Assembly (NCBI GenBank): GCA_028023455.1
Contig: JAQFVV010000021.1
Span: 3,367,853 to 3,431,852 of the forward strand
DNA: 64,000 nt
Origin: Epiperipatus broadwayi
Lineage: Eukaryota > Onychophora > Udeonychophora > Euonychophora > Peripatidae
Direction: 5' to 3'
Under the pieces are notes generated by a model. That model was given only the letters and a program-made list of their open reading frames with translations, was not told the origin of the DNA and made no database searches. Positions 33,784 to 44,537 of the stretch are shown here, in pieces. The number at the start of each line of letters is the position of its first letter. Position 1 is the stretch's first letter. Made by a program: the position numbers and the translations under genes.

Positions 33784-33930
33784 TAATATTTAACACAGCA
33801 TTACGCTGTTGCACATGCGCTTTGAAGATTTTAACTATAAATGAATGAATACTAACACTCAATCACATGATAAAGTCTTTGGAAAAGATAGAATGGCATG
33901 TGCAACAGCGTAATGCTGTGTTAAATATTA
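33784..33930. mobile_element. MITE with perfect 35-bp terminal inverted repeats
   Basis: The left repeat (33784-33818) begins TAATATTTAACACAGCATTA. The right repeat (33896-33930) is its exact reverse complement. The total is 147 bp with a 77-bp non-coding loop. Perfect identity of the arms suggests recent activity or gene conversion. Superfamily unknown. A TA target is possible but not demonstrable. Confidence 0.9.
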
Positions 33931-34318
33931 CAATTTACAAACATCGCGCTATAAAAATGATTTATTTGCATACATGTGTACGTTAGTAAGATTATTTTTT
34001 GCGGACAATATGTGAATAAAGTTTTTTTCTAACCTTTTACATAGATATTTGATCTTTAACTGAGATTTAAAGTGTATATATGGGTTTAAAGGGTATGATA
34101 ATTTTCAGTCTTAAAAACGATTGGTAATAATTATTAATTTATTTATCTGAAATGGATACTATCAAAGTTGTGACCACAGAAAGTTTGGCACTTCTAAATC
34201 AAATTTCAATTATACACATATAAAATTTATAAATGCTTTACCTCCTCAAATGTAATATATTGTATTTGTATATTCTGCACTCACATTTTTGATACCACCC
34301 ACTTTATATATATATATT

Positions 34319-34487
34319 AATAAGATTTAAAAGACCCAGAAAGAGACTACATGTGATATGGGTGGATGAAATAAGAAAGTATGCAAAGGTAATGTGGAGA
34401 AGAGAGGCTAGAAATAGGAGAAGATAGATTGAATTTAGAGAGATCTTCATCCTGCAGTGGATTGGCAATAGTTGAAAATGATGATAT
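34319..34487 (+). pseudogene. RTE LINE 3'-terminal fragment
   Basis: It encodes, with a few disruptions, the RTE end: K-R-P-R-K-R series, W-V-D-E-I-R-K, V-M-W-R-R-E-A, then F-I-L-Q-W. The 3' terminus is AATGATGATAT. It is nearly colinear with 13820-13978 and truncated further at the 5' side. Confidence 0.85.
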
Positions 34488-34544
34488 ATTAATGATTATT
34501 GAAGAGTAGTAATTAATTTATAAAGCGCACAGAGAGCTTATGTA

Positions 34545-34903
34545 AATAGTCTGAACAGTCACTAACCTGTATTCAATGCACTTTAAAATTCACAATAATC
34601 AGGCATATTTTACCGATAGAGGGATCTTCCAAATCACGACACAAGATAGCGTAAGTTAATTTGTAAAGGAAATAGTGAATTTAAACAGTGGAGAAAACAA
34701 CTACTTCAGGCTTCCAAATCAAGATGCTTCAGATTCGCCTATATAAATGGACATTTAGGTTAAAGATAAGATGGCCACTTTTATCTTTATAAAAGTCGCT
34801 ATCTTGTGTCATGGTTTGGAAGATCCTTCTATCCGCAAAATATGCTTGATTATTGCGAATTTTAAAGCACCCTGAATACAGGTTAATGCCTGTTCAGACT
34901 ATT
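34545..34903. mobile_element. Inverted-repeat MITE of 359 bp
   Basis: Terminal arms of about 107 bp start AATAGTCTGAACAG and are imperfect inverted copies. They share AACCTGTATTCA, CTTTAAAATTC, AATAATCA, GGATCTTCCAAA and GACACAAGATAGCG. The central 145 bp is unpaired and non-coding. Unit ends are clear. No target-site duplication longer than two bases can be shown. Confidence 0.9.
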
Positions 34904-35159
34904 AATGATTATTATAAATCATTTATTAGACTACATATTATCTTAATTAAAAAAGAAAGATATATTAATTTTAACTGAGCTTAAAGTTTTTATCTGGGTT
35001 AGAAAAGATATGATAATCTCTAGGCTAATAAATAATTCAGAATAATCATAACTCTATTTATCTAAAGTGTATAATGTCAAAGATATGAGTGCTGGAAAAT
35101 TGACACTTGTAAATCAAATTGTAATAATTTTATAAATAAGAATCATATTATGAAGACAT

Positions 35160-35272
35160 ACATAAGAGATTATAATCTGGACCAACTAAAGAATGCTAAT
35201 TCAGCATGAAGTGCATCTTGGGAGAGATTTACTTTGTTCAGATGTCTCTAAATGTTTCAAGGTGGTGTGAAA
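35160..35272 (+). repeat. Fold-back family F, diverged arm
   Basis: AATCTGGACCAACTAAAG, AATGCTAATTCAGCATGAAG and the following TTGTTCAGATGTCTCTAAAT match the family F right arm at lower identity. Confidence 0.6.
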
Positions 35273-35273
35273 G

Positions 35274-35385
35274 TTTTAAATTATATATATATATATTACA
35301 ATTTTATTTACAAGTATCAAATTCTATACTTTAAATTATATATATATATATTACAATTTTATTTACAAGTATCAAATTCTATACT
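35274..35385. repeat. Tandem duplication of about 55 bp
   Basis: TTACAATTTTATTTACAAGT, ATCAAATTCTATAC and an AT tract occur twice head to tail. The ORF at 35252-35437 is a by-product. Confidence 0.9.
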
Positions 35386-35580
35386 CATAACTTTGACAAT
35401 ATCCACTATGTTTAAGTATATCAATAATTATTACTAATCATTTATTAGTTCAGAGATTATCATGCCATCCCTAATCCAGATATAAACTTTAAAAGCAGTT
35501 AAATATATTTGCTTTTAATTAAATATAAACACATGACATAATGTAACTCTCTTTTACCATTTGTATTACCTTTTTTAAGA

Positions 35581-35637
35581 TATCCCCAATCTCAGACCAG
35601 TTTCTGCTACTGGTTTCTTCAGTGAGGTGCTAGGATA
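35581..35637 (-). ncRNA. Type I hammerhead ribozyme motif
   Basis: On the minus strand: outer stem I ATCC with GGAT, inner stem I ACCTCA with TGAGAT (five of six paired), CTGAAGA core, a poorly paired stem II region (AACCAGTAGCA), GAAA, CTGGTC with stem III AC/GT and GTC cleavage (C at 35595). The core is complete, but stem II appears eroded. Confidence 0.68.
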
Positions 35638-35900
35638 TTCAAGCATTAGATTTAAAATACCAAGACAAGCCCAGCACTTTATCTAATGAATTTCTATTAA
35701 GTACAAAATCTGAAATTTTTCAGACATCCATGTCTTCCAATCCAGCTATCTAACTTAAATATTTATATGGGACTGAATCAAGTTCAGATATACCATATAT
35801 TAATAGCTTTAGCAATATAAAATCACCAAAGCCTTAATAGCAAAAAATAAATTTTACAATGAAATCAAGTCATATGTCACATGACCTAATTTAACAAGCT
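35581..35900 (-). repeat. Hammerhead-bearing repeat, internal segment
   Basis: On the minus strand this copy begins with AACTTGATTCAGTCCCATAT and TTAGATAGCTGGATTGGAAG. It then has GACATGGATGTCTGAAAAAT and AAAGTGCTGGGCTTG and ends with the ribozyme at 35581-35637. The same order occurs on the plus strand at 50860-51090 and, eroded, at 1715-1925. No inverted arms were seen on this copy. Confidence 0.7.
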
Positions 35901-35912
35901 TGTAAGATATTA

Positions 35913-36120
35913 AAACAGCCAAAACTCTCTATACGTATTGCCACTCAGTTCAAGCCAGAGTAATCAATAGATGCCAGAAGGCTTGTGCATAAAATCCCCA
36001 TCTAGTGCCATTGATTACTCTGGCTTGCATTGAGTGGCAATATGTATAGTGAGTTTCGGCTGTTTGAATAACAGTTAAGAGCAAGCGTAAGAAATAGTGA
36101 TCACATGATGTTTATTTGCT
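35913..36120. mobile_element. Fold-back repeat E, ribozyme deleted
   Basis: The left arm AACAGCCAAAACTCTCTATA and right arm TATAGTGAGTTTCGGCTGTT are inverted, as are CAGAGTAATCAATAG and TTGATTACTCTGG. The interior is only the segment AAGGCTTGTGCATAAAATCC, and the hammerhead region is missing. The tail with AGAAATAGTGATCACATGAT follows. It is a natural internal deletion of the 31451-type element. Confidence 0.85.
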
Positions 36121-36289
36121 TGTAAGATATACTTAAAACATCCGCTCTATTTGAAAGTTATTATCTTCTTTCGCCTAATAAATGATTAATAATAATCATT
36201 AATATATTTATCTGTAGAAGATGATGACAAGGTTGTGATTATAGAAAATTTCACACTTATAAATCAAATTGTAATAATTTGATAATGAT

Positions 36290-36430
36290 AAATCCTAATC
36301 AAGTGATGATGGCTTAAGAAAGAGTGAGATAATGATCTAAAATGTGCTAAATTAGCATGATATGCATTTAGGGAGTCTTTTTCAGATTTATGTTTCTAAA
36401 ATGTTTTGTGTGGTAGATGTTTTATGTATG
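36290..36430 (+). repeat. Family F remnant
   Basis: AATGATCTAAAATGTGC, AAATTAGCATGATATGCAT and TTCAGATTTATGTTTC match the arm at 35160 at low identity. Confidence 0.45.
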
Positions 36431-36484
36431 TCCAATATATGTTGGATTAAATATGTTCATGAATTGTTATTATTGCATAGTTTG

Positions 36485-36610
36485 TTGCTAATTGGTAGAG
36501 CATCCACTATGGAATTGAGAAGTCCCAGGATTGAATCTGGCATTCACAGTGTAGTACTCAAACTTCTTATGAATTCCCAAGCAATGAAGTCATATACTCT
36601 TTTTTATAAT
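36485..36610 (+). mobile_element. tRNA-like SINE family S3
   Basis: AATTGGTAGAGCATCCAC (A box) and AGGATTGAATCTGGC (B box) are correctly spaced for an internal polymerase III promoter. The 3' region TATGAATTCCCAAGCAATGA is shared with 13427-13555 and 25003-25120. The ORF 36362-36619 is a shadow. Confidence 0.65.
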
Positions 36611-36619
36611 AAAAAATAA

Positions 36620-36722
36620 AAATGAGATCATATTCATGTAAACAGAGATAAACTTTAGCCTTTGATGTTGCCAAGAAAAGATCAATTACTATTGAAGCTA
36701 TATATATGCTTTCATAGATATA
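36620..36722 (-). repeat. Dispersed repeat R1, minus-strand fragment
   Basis: The inverted form of R1: AACAGAGATAAACTTTAGCC, TTTGATGTTGCCAAG and AATTACTATTGAAGC correspond to the TAGCAACATCAAA and TTATCTCTGTTTACATGG block of the 4590 and 55925 copies. Confidence 0.65.
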
Positions 36723-37194
36723 TTTCATGTATGCAAATTAAAACATCATGAAGAAGTTTTAAATTTAAAAGGTTTTAAATAATTTTAATAAATAAAAGTT
36801 ATATAGATATTTTGTATGCACAGATAAATGTATATGGTATAGTAATTATAATGTTATTTTGTTAAATCAAATTAAATTAAATATTTTTAAAAGGTTGTAA
36901 AAGCTAATTAATTCTAAATTTAGTTTAAAAGTAATTAAAAGCAAAAGGTATTTTCTTTTTCTAATAATTTAAAGTGGAAATTACACTATAGGAGAAAGTA
37001 ATTAAAATGCTGGTAAATAGATCGATAGATTAAATTAAGAAGATAAATAATTGACATGATTTAATTAAAAAGGCTGTTATTCCCACTCAAAGAAAGAACT
37101 TGTAAATATGGTATTGGACAAATAAGCAGTGGACCATAGTTAATTCTCTAGAGTTATCTATAGCCAATAGATCAAAGGATCCAAAAGACAAATA
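36723..37194. other. AT-rich sequence, no recognised feature
   Basis: No gene or repeat that I can support. Confidence 0.5.
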
Positions 37195-37566
37195 ATGGAT
37201 CCAAATTTTACTGATAAGCTAACTCCAGTGAATGTAAATAGTACTGGTAATTGTATTCTACCATTATTCTTCAGTTGTTATTCTGCTTTCATTATTCTTC
37301 ATCTGCTGTTACTAAGAGGATTATCATTATCCTGCTGTTTTGCTGAGAAGCCATTATCCGCTTCATCCTGTCAAGCTGTCAGAAGTTACACTGGCAAATC
37401 CATGACCAAGTGCCAGAAAAGAAGCCATCTACATGTTAAGAAGCCACTCAAATGTGTGTCCACTATGCATCAACTTATAGGAATAAATCTGATGTCCAAT
37501 GCTACAAGATATATGAGCCACCAAACCAAGACAAAATTGAGACTTAAGCACCCTAAAAGCATTTGA
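37195..37566 (+). CDS. Unassigned ORF of 123 codons, doubtful
   Basis: An ATG-initiated frame in a stretch with more G+C and more balanced codons than its surroundings, ending in TGA. The predicted product starts with two N-glycosylation-like sequons (N-F-T, N-S-T). It then has a hydrophobic segment at about residues 20-50 (C-I-L-P-L-F-F through L-S-L-S-C-C) and a Lys/Arg-rich C-terminal half. I recognise no family. Repeated A-G/A-A-G-A-A-G-C-C-A words followed by TGT vaguely recall the linker region of C2H2 zinc fingers, but the spacing is irregular and frames change. It could be a chance ORF, a decayed exon or a transposon fragment. No splice sites or promoter were identified. Confidence 0.2.
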   Translation: MDPNFTDKLTPVNVNSTGNCILPLFFSCYSAFIILHLLLLRGLSLSCCFAEKPLSASSCQAVRSYTGKSMTKCQKRSHLHVKKPLKCVSTMHQLIGINLMSNATRYMSHQTKTKLRLKHPKSI

Positions 37567-39124
37567 AATTGTGACTTAAATCTACCATTGCTATAGCTAT
37601 GGTTTAGTAAGAAGTGCCGCAAATAAAAACAAATACTTAGAGGACTGAATGTGAACTTTTATGCTGTAAGAAGAGGTATGGAAATTTAGATGAATTTCTA
37701 GTTAATCATTATTTATCTCCGATCTCGTAAAAATATGTTAATGAATAATTATTCATTTCAATCTGTTTACAAGCATGTATGGTGAGAGATTACTCCATTG
37801 TTTTTTAGCAAGTGTAGTCCATGATAATTTTAATGTAATAATTTTATGATATTCAGTTAAAGCGTAATTTCATAATCTCTGGTCATGCTATTAAAATTTT
37901 ATGTTAATTAAATCAGTTATTTCCAGTTTATTTAAAATAAAAATAGTATGTTAAAGCAGCAAATTTATAATTTATGAATGGAGTTCCATTGTGCTGCATA
38001 GACTAGATGAAGTTTGTATCTAATAGGTTTCTGATTGAGTGAGGTGCACTTTTGTTTTTGAGGTAATATGGATAAAAAATAGATACCTGTCAATCCATCA
38101 ATTCAGATTGTGCTAGTTATTAGAACCCATTCTTAAGTAATGGATTAGTGAAATATTTGCTACTCCTGATCACGTACTTTCATTATTTGTTTAAACAGTG
38201 ATGTGCGGTAGATGAACAATTCCTATAGTTTATTATCTATTTTATTTTAATACAAGTTATGTAGTGATATGATTATGACTTCTGGTCATTCCTGCTGTGC
38301 CAAATAGTCTAAAAAATAGTATGTGATAGAAATTAAATTCCTATTGTATGCATATAATTTACACGTGTATTTACTCTTATGTATAAATTATTGTACTACA
38401 GATGTTATTTCCTGTATTATATAATTATTTTTATTACTTGCAAATATCACAACTTGAAATGTTGTACACAGTCAATTAGTTAAATCATTCTTCATTAATA
38501 ATATTGTATTATCCTTATTTGACAGAGTCATTTAGTCTTCGAACAGCGATAATGAAACATGCAAGTGGTTAGATGTTTATGCAGTATAATGGGATTCATT
38601 CAAAAACATCTAATGATAATAATACCCTAAATCAGAAATTATCAAATCTCAGTTGTTTAAAGACATTTAAGCTACAATATACTATATCTGTGCATAAATT
38701 AAAATAATACTAATAAGATTTACAAAGGTTGTGTTACCTTTAATTTATAAATCAATTAAGTAAAGTGCCACCAATATGTTATTTTGTATATATGTAAATG
38801 AATTGTGTTTGTCTCATTATTTTGGGCAGTTTGTCATCACTATGTGCAATCAATAATTTAAGTAAAATAGTTTTGTTTTTCTCGCTAACCTTAGTGGGCT
38901 GTAAAAGAAAAATGTATCAGTCTGTGATGTCATAATGTGAAATGTACATGTGGATTGCCCTTAGGGGAATTTCATGTGGGTTGCACAATTCTTTCAGTTA
39001 TACTATTAATTGATAATCCCTAAGGCTAAACTAGTTTTCTCATTTGCCTCTAATAGTTCTTTTGTTGGCAGATTTTGTTAAAGTAAAAGGGGTCCATATC
39101 TACTTCAAGCCTATGAGTTCTAGC
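37567..39124. other. AT-rich sequence without visible repeats
   Basis: Unusually free of the recurrent repeat families found elsewhere. Nothing coding was seen. If 37195-37566 were an exon this could be a 3' untranslated region, but there is no direct support for that. Confidence 0.4.
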
Positions 39125-39132
39125 ATATAAGT

Positions 39133-39527
39133 CAGGGGTCCTCAACCCTATGCCCGTGGGCACCATGGTGCCTGCAGATCATTTTATGTGTGCCCGTCGC
39201 TATCCGAACATGATAAAAAATTATTTATCTGATACAAATAAATTTCATTTTTAAAATTTCTTATAAATCATTGTATTATATTGTAATCAAATTGTAGGGC
39301 ATACTATACTTTTACAGTGTAAAAATATAAACGTTAATTATATGTCAAAATTTTATTTTTGAAATAAATATTTTTTTGTACATTACGTGTATTAACAATA
39401 TCCAACTATAAATTTACATTGAAAAAATAAATGATGCCCACCACCTGGTTGAAAAAATGACTGGTGCCCACCACCTGGCTGGTATTATAAAATGTGCTCT
39501 TAAGTGCAAAAAGGTTGGGGACCCCTG
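39133..39527. mobile_element. hAT-superfamily MITE, 395 bp, with 8-bp target-site duplication
   Basis: Termini CAGGGGTCCTCAACC and GGTTGGGGACCCCTG form a 15-bp inverted repeat with one mismatch. The duplication ATATAAGT flanks both sides perfectly (39125-39132 and 39528-39535). An 8-bp duplication and a CAGGGGTC-type end are diagnostic of hAT elements. The interior has GTGCCCGTCGC-type words near the left end and two ATGCCCACCACCTGG / GGTGCCCACCACCTGG repeats near the right end, a subterminal repeat arrangement common in hAT. No transposase is encoded, so it would need a hAT transposase in trans. The perfect duplication suggests a young insertion. Confidence 0.95.
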
Positions 39528-39535
39528 ATATAAGT

Positions 39536-41500
39536 AGAGTGTCGAACTTAAAAGATTACTTTCTGGATCAAAGATGTCATGCAACCCTGCAGTGATTAAC
39601 CATTTGATTATTTATTTTCTGCATATTTATTGCTTTCTGCATGATTGCCAGTGACTAAAGTGCTGAATATTAATTGAATAGACTTCTTTAAAAAAATATT
39701 TTCTTTAATAAGATTAAACTGATATGTAGTTGCTTGAATTCCTGTAAGAATTTTATTATTTATTTATATGTCAATCACATCAATCATTAGCATATTATAT
39801 TGGTTTTGTGTATTTTCACATTTAATATAAATAAATATATATATATATATTATAACCTATGCTCACAACACCGCTCATATACATTATATGAGTAAATGCC
39901 CAGGGCGCCAGTTCTATTAATGAATAGAACAATATAACAACATATCTGATATAAAATTATTACTGAGACTCTTTACCTATGTCTATATTCAGCTCAGCTT
40001 AGTGGGAGGTTACAGGAAGTTCATAAAATATATAATTATAAATAAATGAAGGAAGAAATATTATAAAACATTAAATAAAATATAAATCCTTTTGTTAATT
40101 AACTGCATGATAAAGAATAACAATGTTTATTTGTAAGACAATTAAAATATCCTTTCAACTTAATTTCTTCCATCATCCAAGTATAACATATATCAGCTTG
40201 ATATAATTATATAACTAAACAATTCTATGACTTGGAATATCACCATCTAAACAGCTATCTTTATGCCGATCAAGGAATATGCAATAAGATCTCAGGGAAT
40301 TTAAAAAAAAAACACAGTTGAATTAAAGAAACTACATTGGCCCATAATTTATAAATCAAACTTATAATAAAATGTAATGAGATAAATTGACTAAATGTTT
40401 TACTGTGTTTAGCAATTAGATAATGAAGTAAATAGGGTTTATTTTAATCTCACATCATCATCTAACCAATACATTAACTAGGCAACCTTTCTTATACGTT
40501 TATCAAGTGGCACTGTTTCTTATAATGTTTGGATTGAGGAAACAATATTACCAGATACCAGCACATTTAATATCATAGCTATAAAACAATATATTTATTT
40601 TATAATAGAAGTGTGAAATGTGAAGATGTGGAAATTAGTACACAAATGTATACACAAATCACTCAAGACAGTTTTTTTTAATAAATAAACAAATCATTTA
40701 TTACACTGAAAATTTAATTTATCATAATTATTTTACACTAAGACTACTTGTCTTAATAATTTAATTCTCAAATAAACCTTTGGACATCAGTTTGGGATTA
40801 TCCCTATGATATTACACTATTTATTATTCATACCTTTTGACAGCAAATTAACAAACAAAACTTGAGTATTCTGACTTTGAATACCTGCTTTACTTAAGCG
40901 TTTCATTTAAACATAACATTAACTAAATAATATATCATATTATTGGTACAATAATATTTTGAGAGGATTTACTATCGATTAATAAAAAAAAAATCAAATT
41001 AACATATTTGGCCATCAACAAAACAACTTTCTATAACTAGTTAAATATTCATTTTTAATTACATACACTTTTCACACATAGCAATAAAATCTTATCCATT
41101 CTGATGATTGATGATTTGTAACTTTATGTTAAATGAATATAATGTGTTTTAAAAAACGTTTATTTTCCTGTTTTAACTTCAATAACATTATACTTTTATA
41201 TACGCGATATTGTTTATATTACGCATGTATGTCATATTTTCAGCAACAATAATAGAAAACAATCTTTTCTACACATTCAAGTTATTGAGGAAATACTAAA
41301 CAATTACTTCATTTCAGACAATGTCGTAAACCAACCAACAAAATAAGATACTAATATTATATCAAGAATTTAATTTAACTATTTATCTGGCCACATACTA
41401 AATAACACAGAGCTATATTTCACGATTATATAAACTGAACATTCCAAGGGAAATTCACATGAGGAGCAAATAAACTCTTTACTTAACACTTCAACAAATA
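39536..41500. other. AT-rich sequence, no recognised gene
   Basis: A SINE S3 3'-end fragment lies at about 39556-39612 (CCCTGCAGTGATTAACC). An AT microsatellite is near 39838-39850. Nothing else was seen. Confidence 0.5.
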
Positions 41501-41647
41501 ACTCATCTAATTCTGAAATATACTATTGGTGTGGTATTTTTTCTCATCACCAAGACCATAAGAAAACATAACTCATCTAATTCTGAAATGTACTATTGGT
41601 GTGGTATTTTTCCTCATCACTAAGACCATAAGAAAACATAACTCATC
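41501..41647. repeat. 70-bp tandem duplication
   Basis: ACTCATCTAATTCTGAAAT starts at 41501 and 41571, and a partial third start is at 41641. The units differ at three positions. Each holds TACTATTGGTGTGGTATTTT and AAGACCATAAGAAAACATA. Confidence 0.95.
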
Positions 41648-43883
41648 TTCAAAACTATCACTTTATAATATGCATACAATATAAAATAGGCTCTACTCAT
41701 GGAAAATTATTAAAATATATTACTTAGGCAAAATCTCTTATCCCTACAAACATAGAACTCATCCAGGGTAATTTCCATTCCCACAGCTCTTTTACATGTC
41801 TAATTTTATATATACACGCTGTCAGATAAATACATACAGGTAACCTACAAATCCTTTCAGTTCTTTAGAATATGACAACATCCAAAATCTATACGTAAAA
41901 TATCCATAAATTGAACTTTATTAAGTAAATGTAATAATTGCGCAGAATAGACACACGCGTGCAATTAAAAATATATAATAAAAAAAATAATTCTAAGTTA
42001 TATACTATGCAAGCAACATGGTGACTAATTAATATATTAAAATATAACTTTTAATTCCGAATAAACTTTAAGCTATTTTTAAAATTTAATAATCATAAAT
42101 ATTACGAACAATATTTCTTTATCATCTCTATCCGACTATTTCTATTATATGTTCATTGATTTAAAAGCCAGAACTCTTACTTTGAGATAAGAAAATATAC
42201 AAAATAATATACACCTCTCTTTAACAATATAATAAAAGAGAAAAAAGAAATACATTTCTTTCCTTTACCTTCTTAAAAGAAACATAAAACATATTTGAAT
42301 AAAATCAATTTGTACCAGCATATCCACAATTTGTGAATACGCATCCAGAGATGATCCAGAAGTTCATAATAGCACAAAATTATACACAAAACATAATAAT
42401 AAATATGTGTATCTATCTATTACATACAGTGATGATGACAAATAATATATATAAAAAAAAATAAAGAAAACAAAAGTCATTTTGTTCTTTGATTTAAAAT
42501 AAAAAAGTTCACTTGCAAAATCTTTTTTCCGAGTTCATTAAACACTACAGGGGTAGATTCCAAACTGAATTCATGTTTATTAAGAATACAAAACATAAAA
42601 TGAATTTCTGTAGGATAACAAAAAGAAATAATCATAATTTAAATTTTTATCTAGTATCTCAAATGTTCTTAGTTTAACTAATTGAGCTTACTACACCATA
42701 CATAAATAATCAACCTTTATCATGACGGAAATATGAAAGACATTTTCAGCTACATTGGTATCAATTATTTAACTCATTCCGTAATAGTTTTGAAATCAGT
42801 AATTATCCTTTATAGACTTCTTGAATAACATTTATTTTTCCAATATTTATAATCTAACATACACATAGTTATTTTTAAACATTGCACATTAATACGTCAT
42901 AATACGTTGATAATTCCACAATCAAATAATAGCTTATTTCATAATGCATTCTTATCGAAGAGAACAGAAATATACTGCATTCCCGTCCTTCCATCCGATT
43001 TAAGTACATAATTAATAAGTAGTATCCTTTAGTTATTCTGGATAATTCATATTTTATTTTATTTTCATAAAAGTACATATTATTTTAGGAATACCAAATA
43101 CATAAATAAAGTCATTTTTCCATAATGAATTGAAGTATAGAATGTTATTTTAAAATACACATATCCTTTCATTTTAATTTAACTTTTGTAGAAGTATGAT
43201 ATAAGATATAATGAAAATTTAAAATAAATTCTGTAAAAATGTTCTGCACACATTTCCAAATGATATAATAAGATACAAGTAGATTAGTTATATGATTATA
43301 AAGTTCATGCATTCTATCTTCCTTCTTAATGATAAATAAAGTAACGCAAGCTTAATATTATAGATATACATTTTTAAATAGTAGTAAGCAAAAAATGATT
43401 AATTCAAATGTTTAAATGAGGTAAAGAAGTGAAAAATGATGTACCTTCTTATATTTTTAGCCTAACATGCTAATTGAAGACCCTTCTTGTAGTTTGCTTT
43501 AAAGCTTTTTTAAAGTTAATTTGACGTCTGGAAGAAATATCTACTTATTACAGCAGAGAAGAATATACTAGCCACAATTACATCAATAATGAGCCTTTTT
43601 TTTTTAATGAATACTATAACTGCTATTGTGTGCAAGAGATAAATATATTTATAATATGTTAAAGCTATTCTAGGATTAAATAAATTCACTGAAATAACTT
43701 AATGAAATATCAATTTATTAATAACAATAAAATGAAATTAAGATCTGCTAAGTATGCTATAAATATAAATTCAGCAGTCTGATTTTGATTAAAATAATGC
43801 AAAATGTATGCTATCACATTGTAAGTTGTAGATATTTATATATGTTTAGATAAACACAGACACACACATATATATATATATAT
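41648..43883. other. Long AT-rich stretch, no recognised feature
   Basis: Scanned on both strands. There are only short biased ORFs (for example 42875-43078 minus) and simple-sequence tracts. Confidence 0.5.
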
Positions 43884-44177
43884 GATCACTAGACAGAGCT
43901 TACCAATAGCTCTAATCAAGCTTTATTTTATAAGTACCAAAAGAGAAAGAATTCAAAATCTCTATCGGAAAGTCCCTATCTCCAGACCAATTGGTTTCGA
44001 GCTTATGGCTCATCTCACTGGAGTCCCTATCTCCAGACCAATTATTTTTGAGCTTATGGCTCAAAACCAGTTGTTCTGGAGATAGGGACTTTCTGATAGA
44101 GATTTTGAATTTTATCTCTTTTGGCACTTGTAAAATAAAGCTTGATTAGAGTTATTGGTAAGCTCCATCTAGTGACC
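43884..44177. mobile_element. Inverted-repeat element with two tandem degenerate hammerheads
   Basis: Arms of about 90 bp: GATCACTAGACAGAGCTTAC and CAAGCTTTATTTTATAAGT on the left are inverted on the right as ACTTGTAAAATAAAGCTTG and AGCTCCATCTAGTGACC. Between the arms AGTCCCTATCTCCAGACCAA occurs twice, bracketing two hammerhead-like units. The ORFs 43882-44085 (plus) and 43912-44127 (minus) are shadows of this palindrome. The arm words AATAGCTCT and AAGCTT are shared with the fold-back element at 1440-2080. Confidence 0.85.
43971..44090 (-). ncRNA. Tandem pair of decayed hammerhead motifs
   Basis: On the minus strand the 5' unit has a perfect 14-bp stem I (AGTCCCTATCTCCA with TGGAGATAGGGACT, 44022-44035 and 44077-44090 with the neighbouring copy). 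Its stem II is GAGC-CATAA-GCTC, but the core is mutated (CTGGTTTT, and AAAA for GAAA). The 3' unit has GTGAGAT in place of CTGANGA, the same stem II GAGC-CATAA-GCTC, intact GAAA, stem III ACC-AATT-GGT and GTC. The helices are well preserved while the catalytic strands are broken. Both are presumably inactive. Confidence 0.65.
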
Positions 44178-44249
44178 ATTTAAATGCAAGCTTAAAAGCA
44201 ATTTACAAAATTTATGACTTGGCTTTATTTATATATATATAAGCACACA

Positions 44250-44537
44250 ATGTGCTGTATAATAATTTAAAATTAACATTTTTGAATTATCATAAACCAA
44301 TAATAAAAATTCATTTTTGTAATGTATAATAATTAATTTTAACTTGTATGTGATTGATTACTGATTTTAATATATATGGGTCTACATTACATGTATCTAT
44401 ATAAGGACTCAGATGTGCTTTATCTTATTTTAAAATTAGCATTTTTGAATTGTCATAAACCAAGAATAAAAATTCATTTTTATAATACATAATAATTTTA
44501 ACTTATCAGTGATTGATGACTGATTTTAATATATATA
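44250..44537 (+). repeat. Direct repeat pair, about 162-bp period
   Basis: AACATTTTTGAATTATCATA, AATAAAAATTCATTTTT and GTGATTGATTACTGATTTTA recur with variants at 44412-44537. An inverted third copy is at 45705-45838 (TAAAATCAGTCATCAACTAC and TTATTATTGGTTTGTGACAA). Confidence 0.8.

Noticed and set aside
43882-44127. Overlapping ORFs on both strands
   Set aside because: They lie on the arms and hammerhead units of a palindromic element, and similarity between them is due to the inverted repeat.
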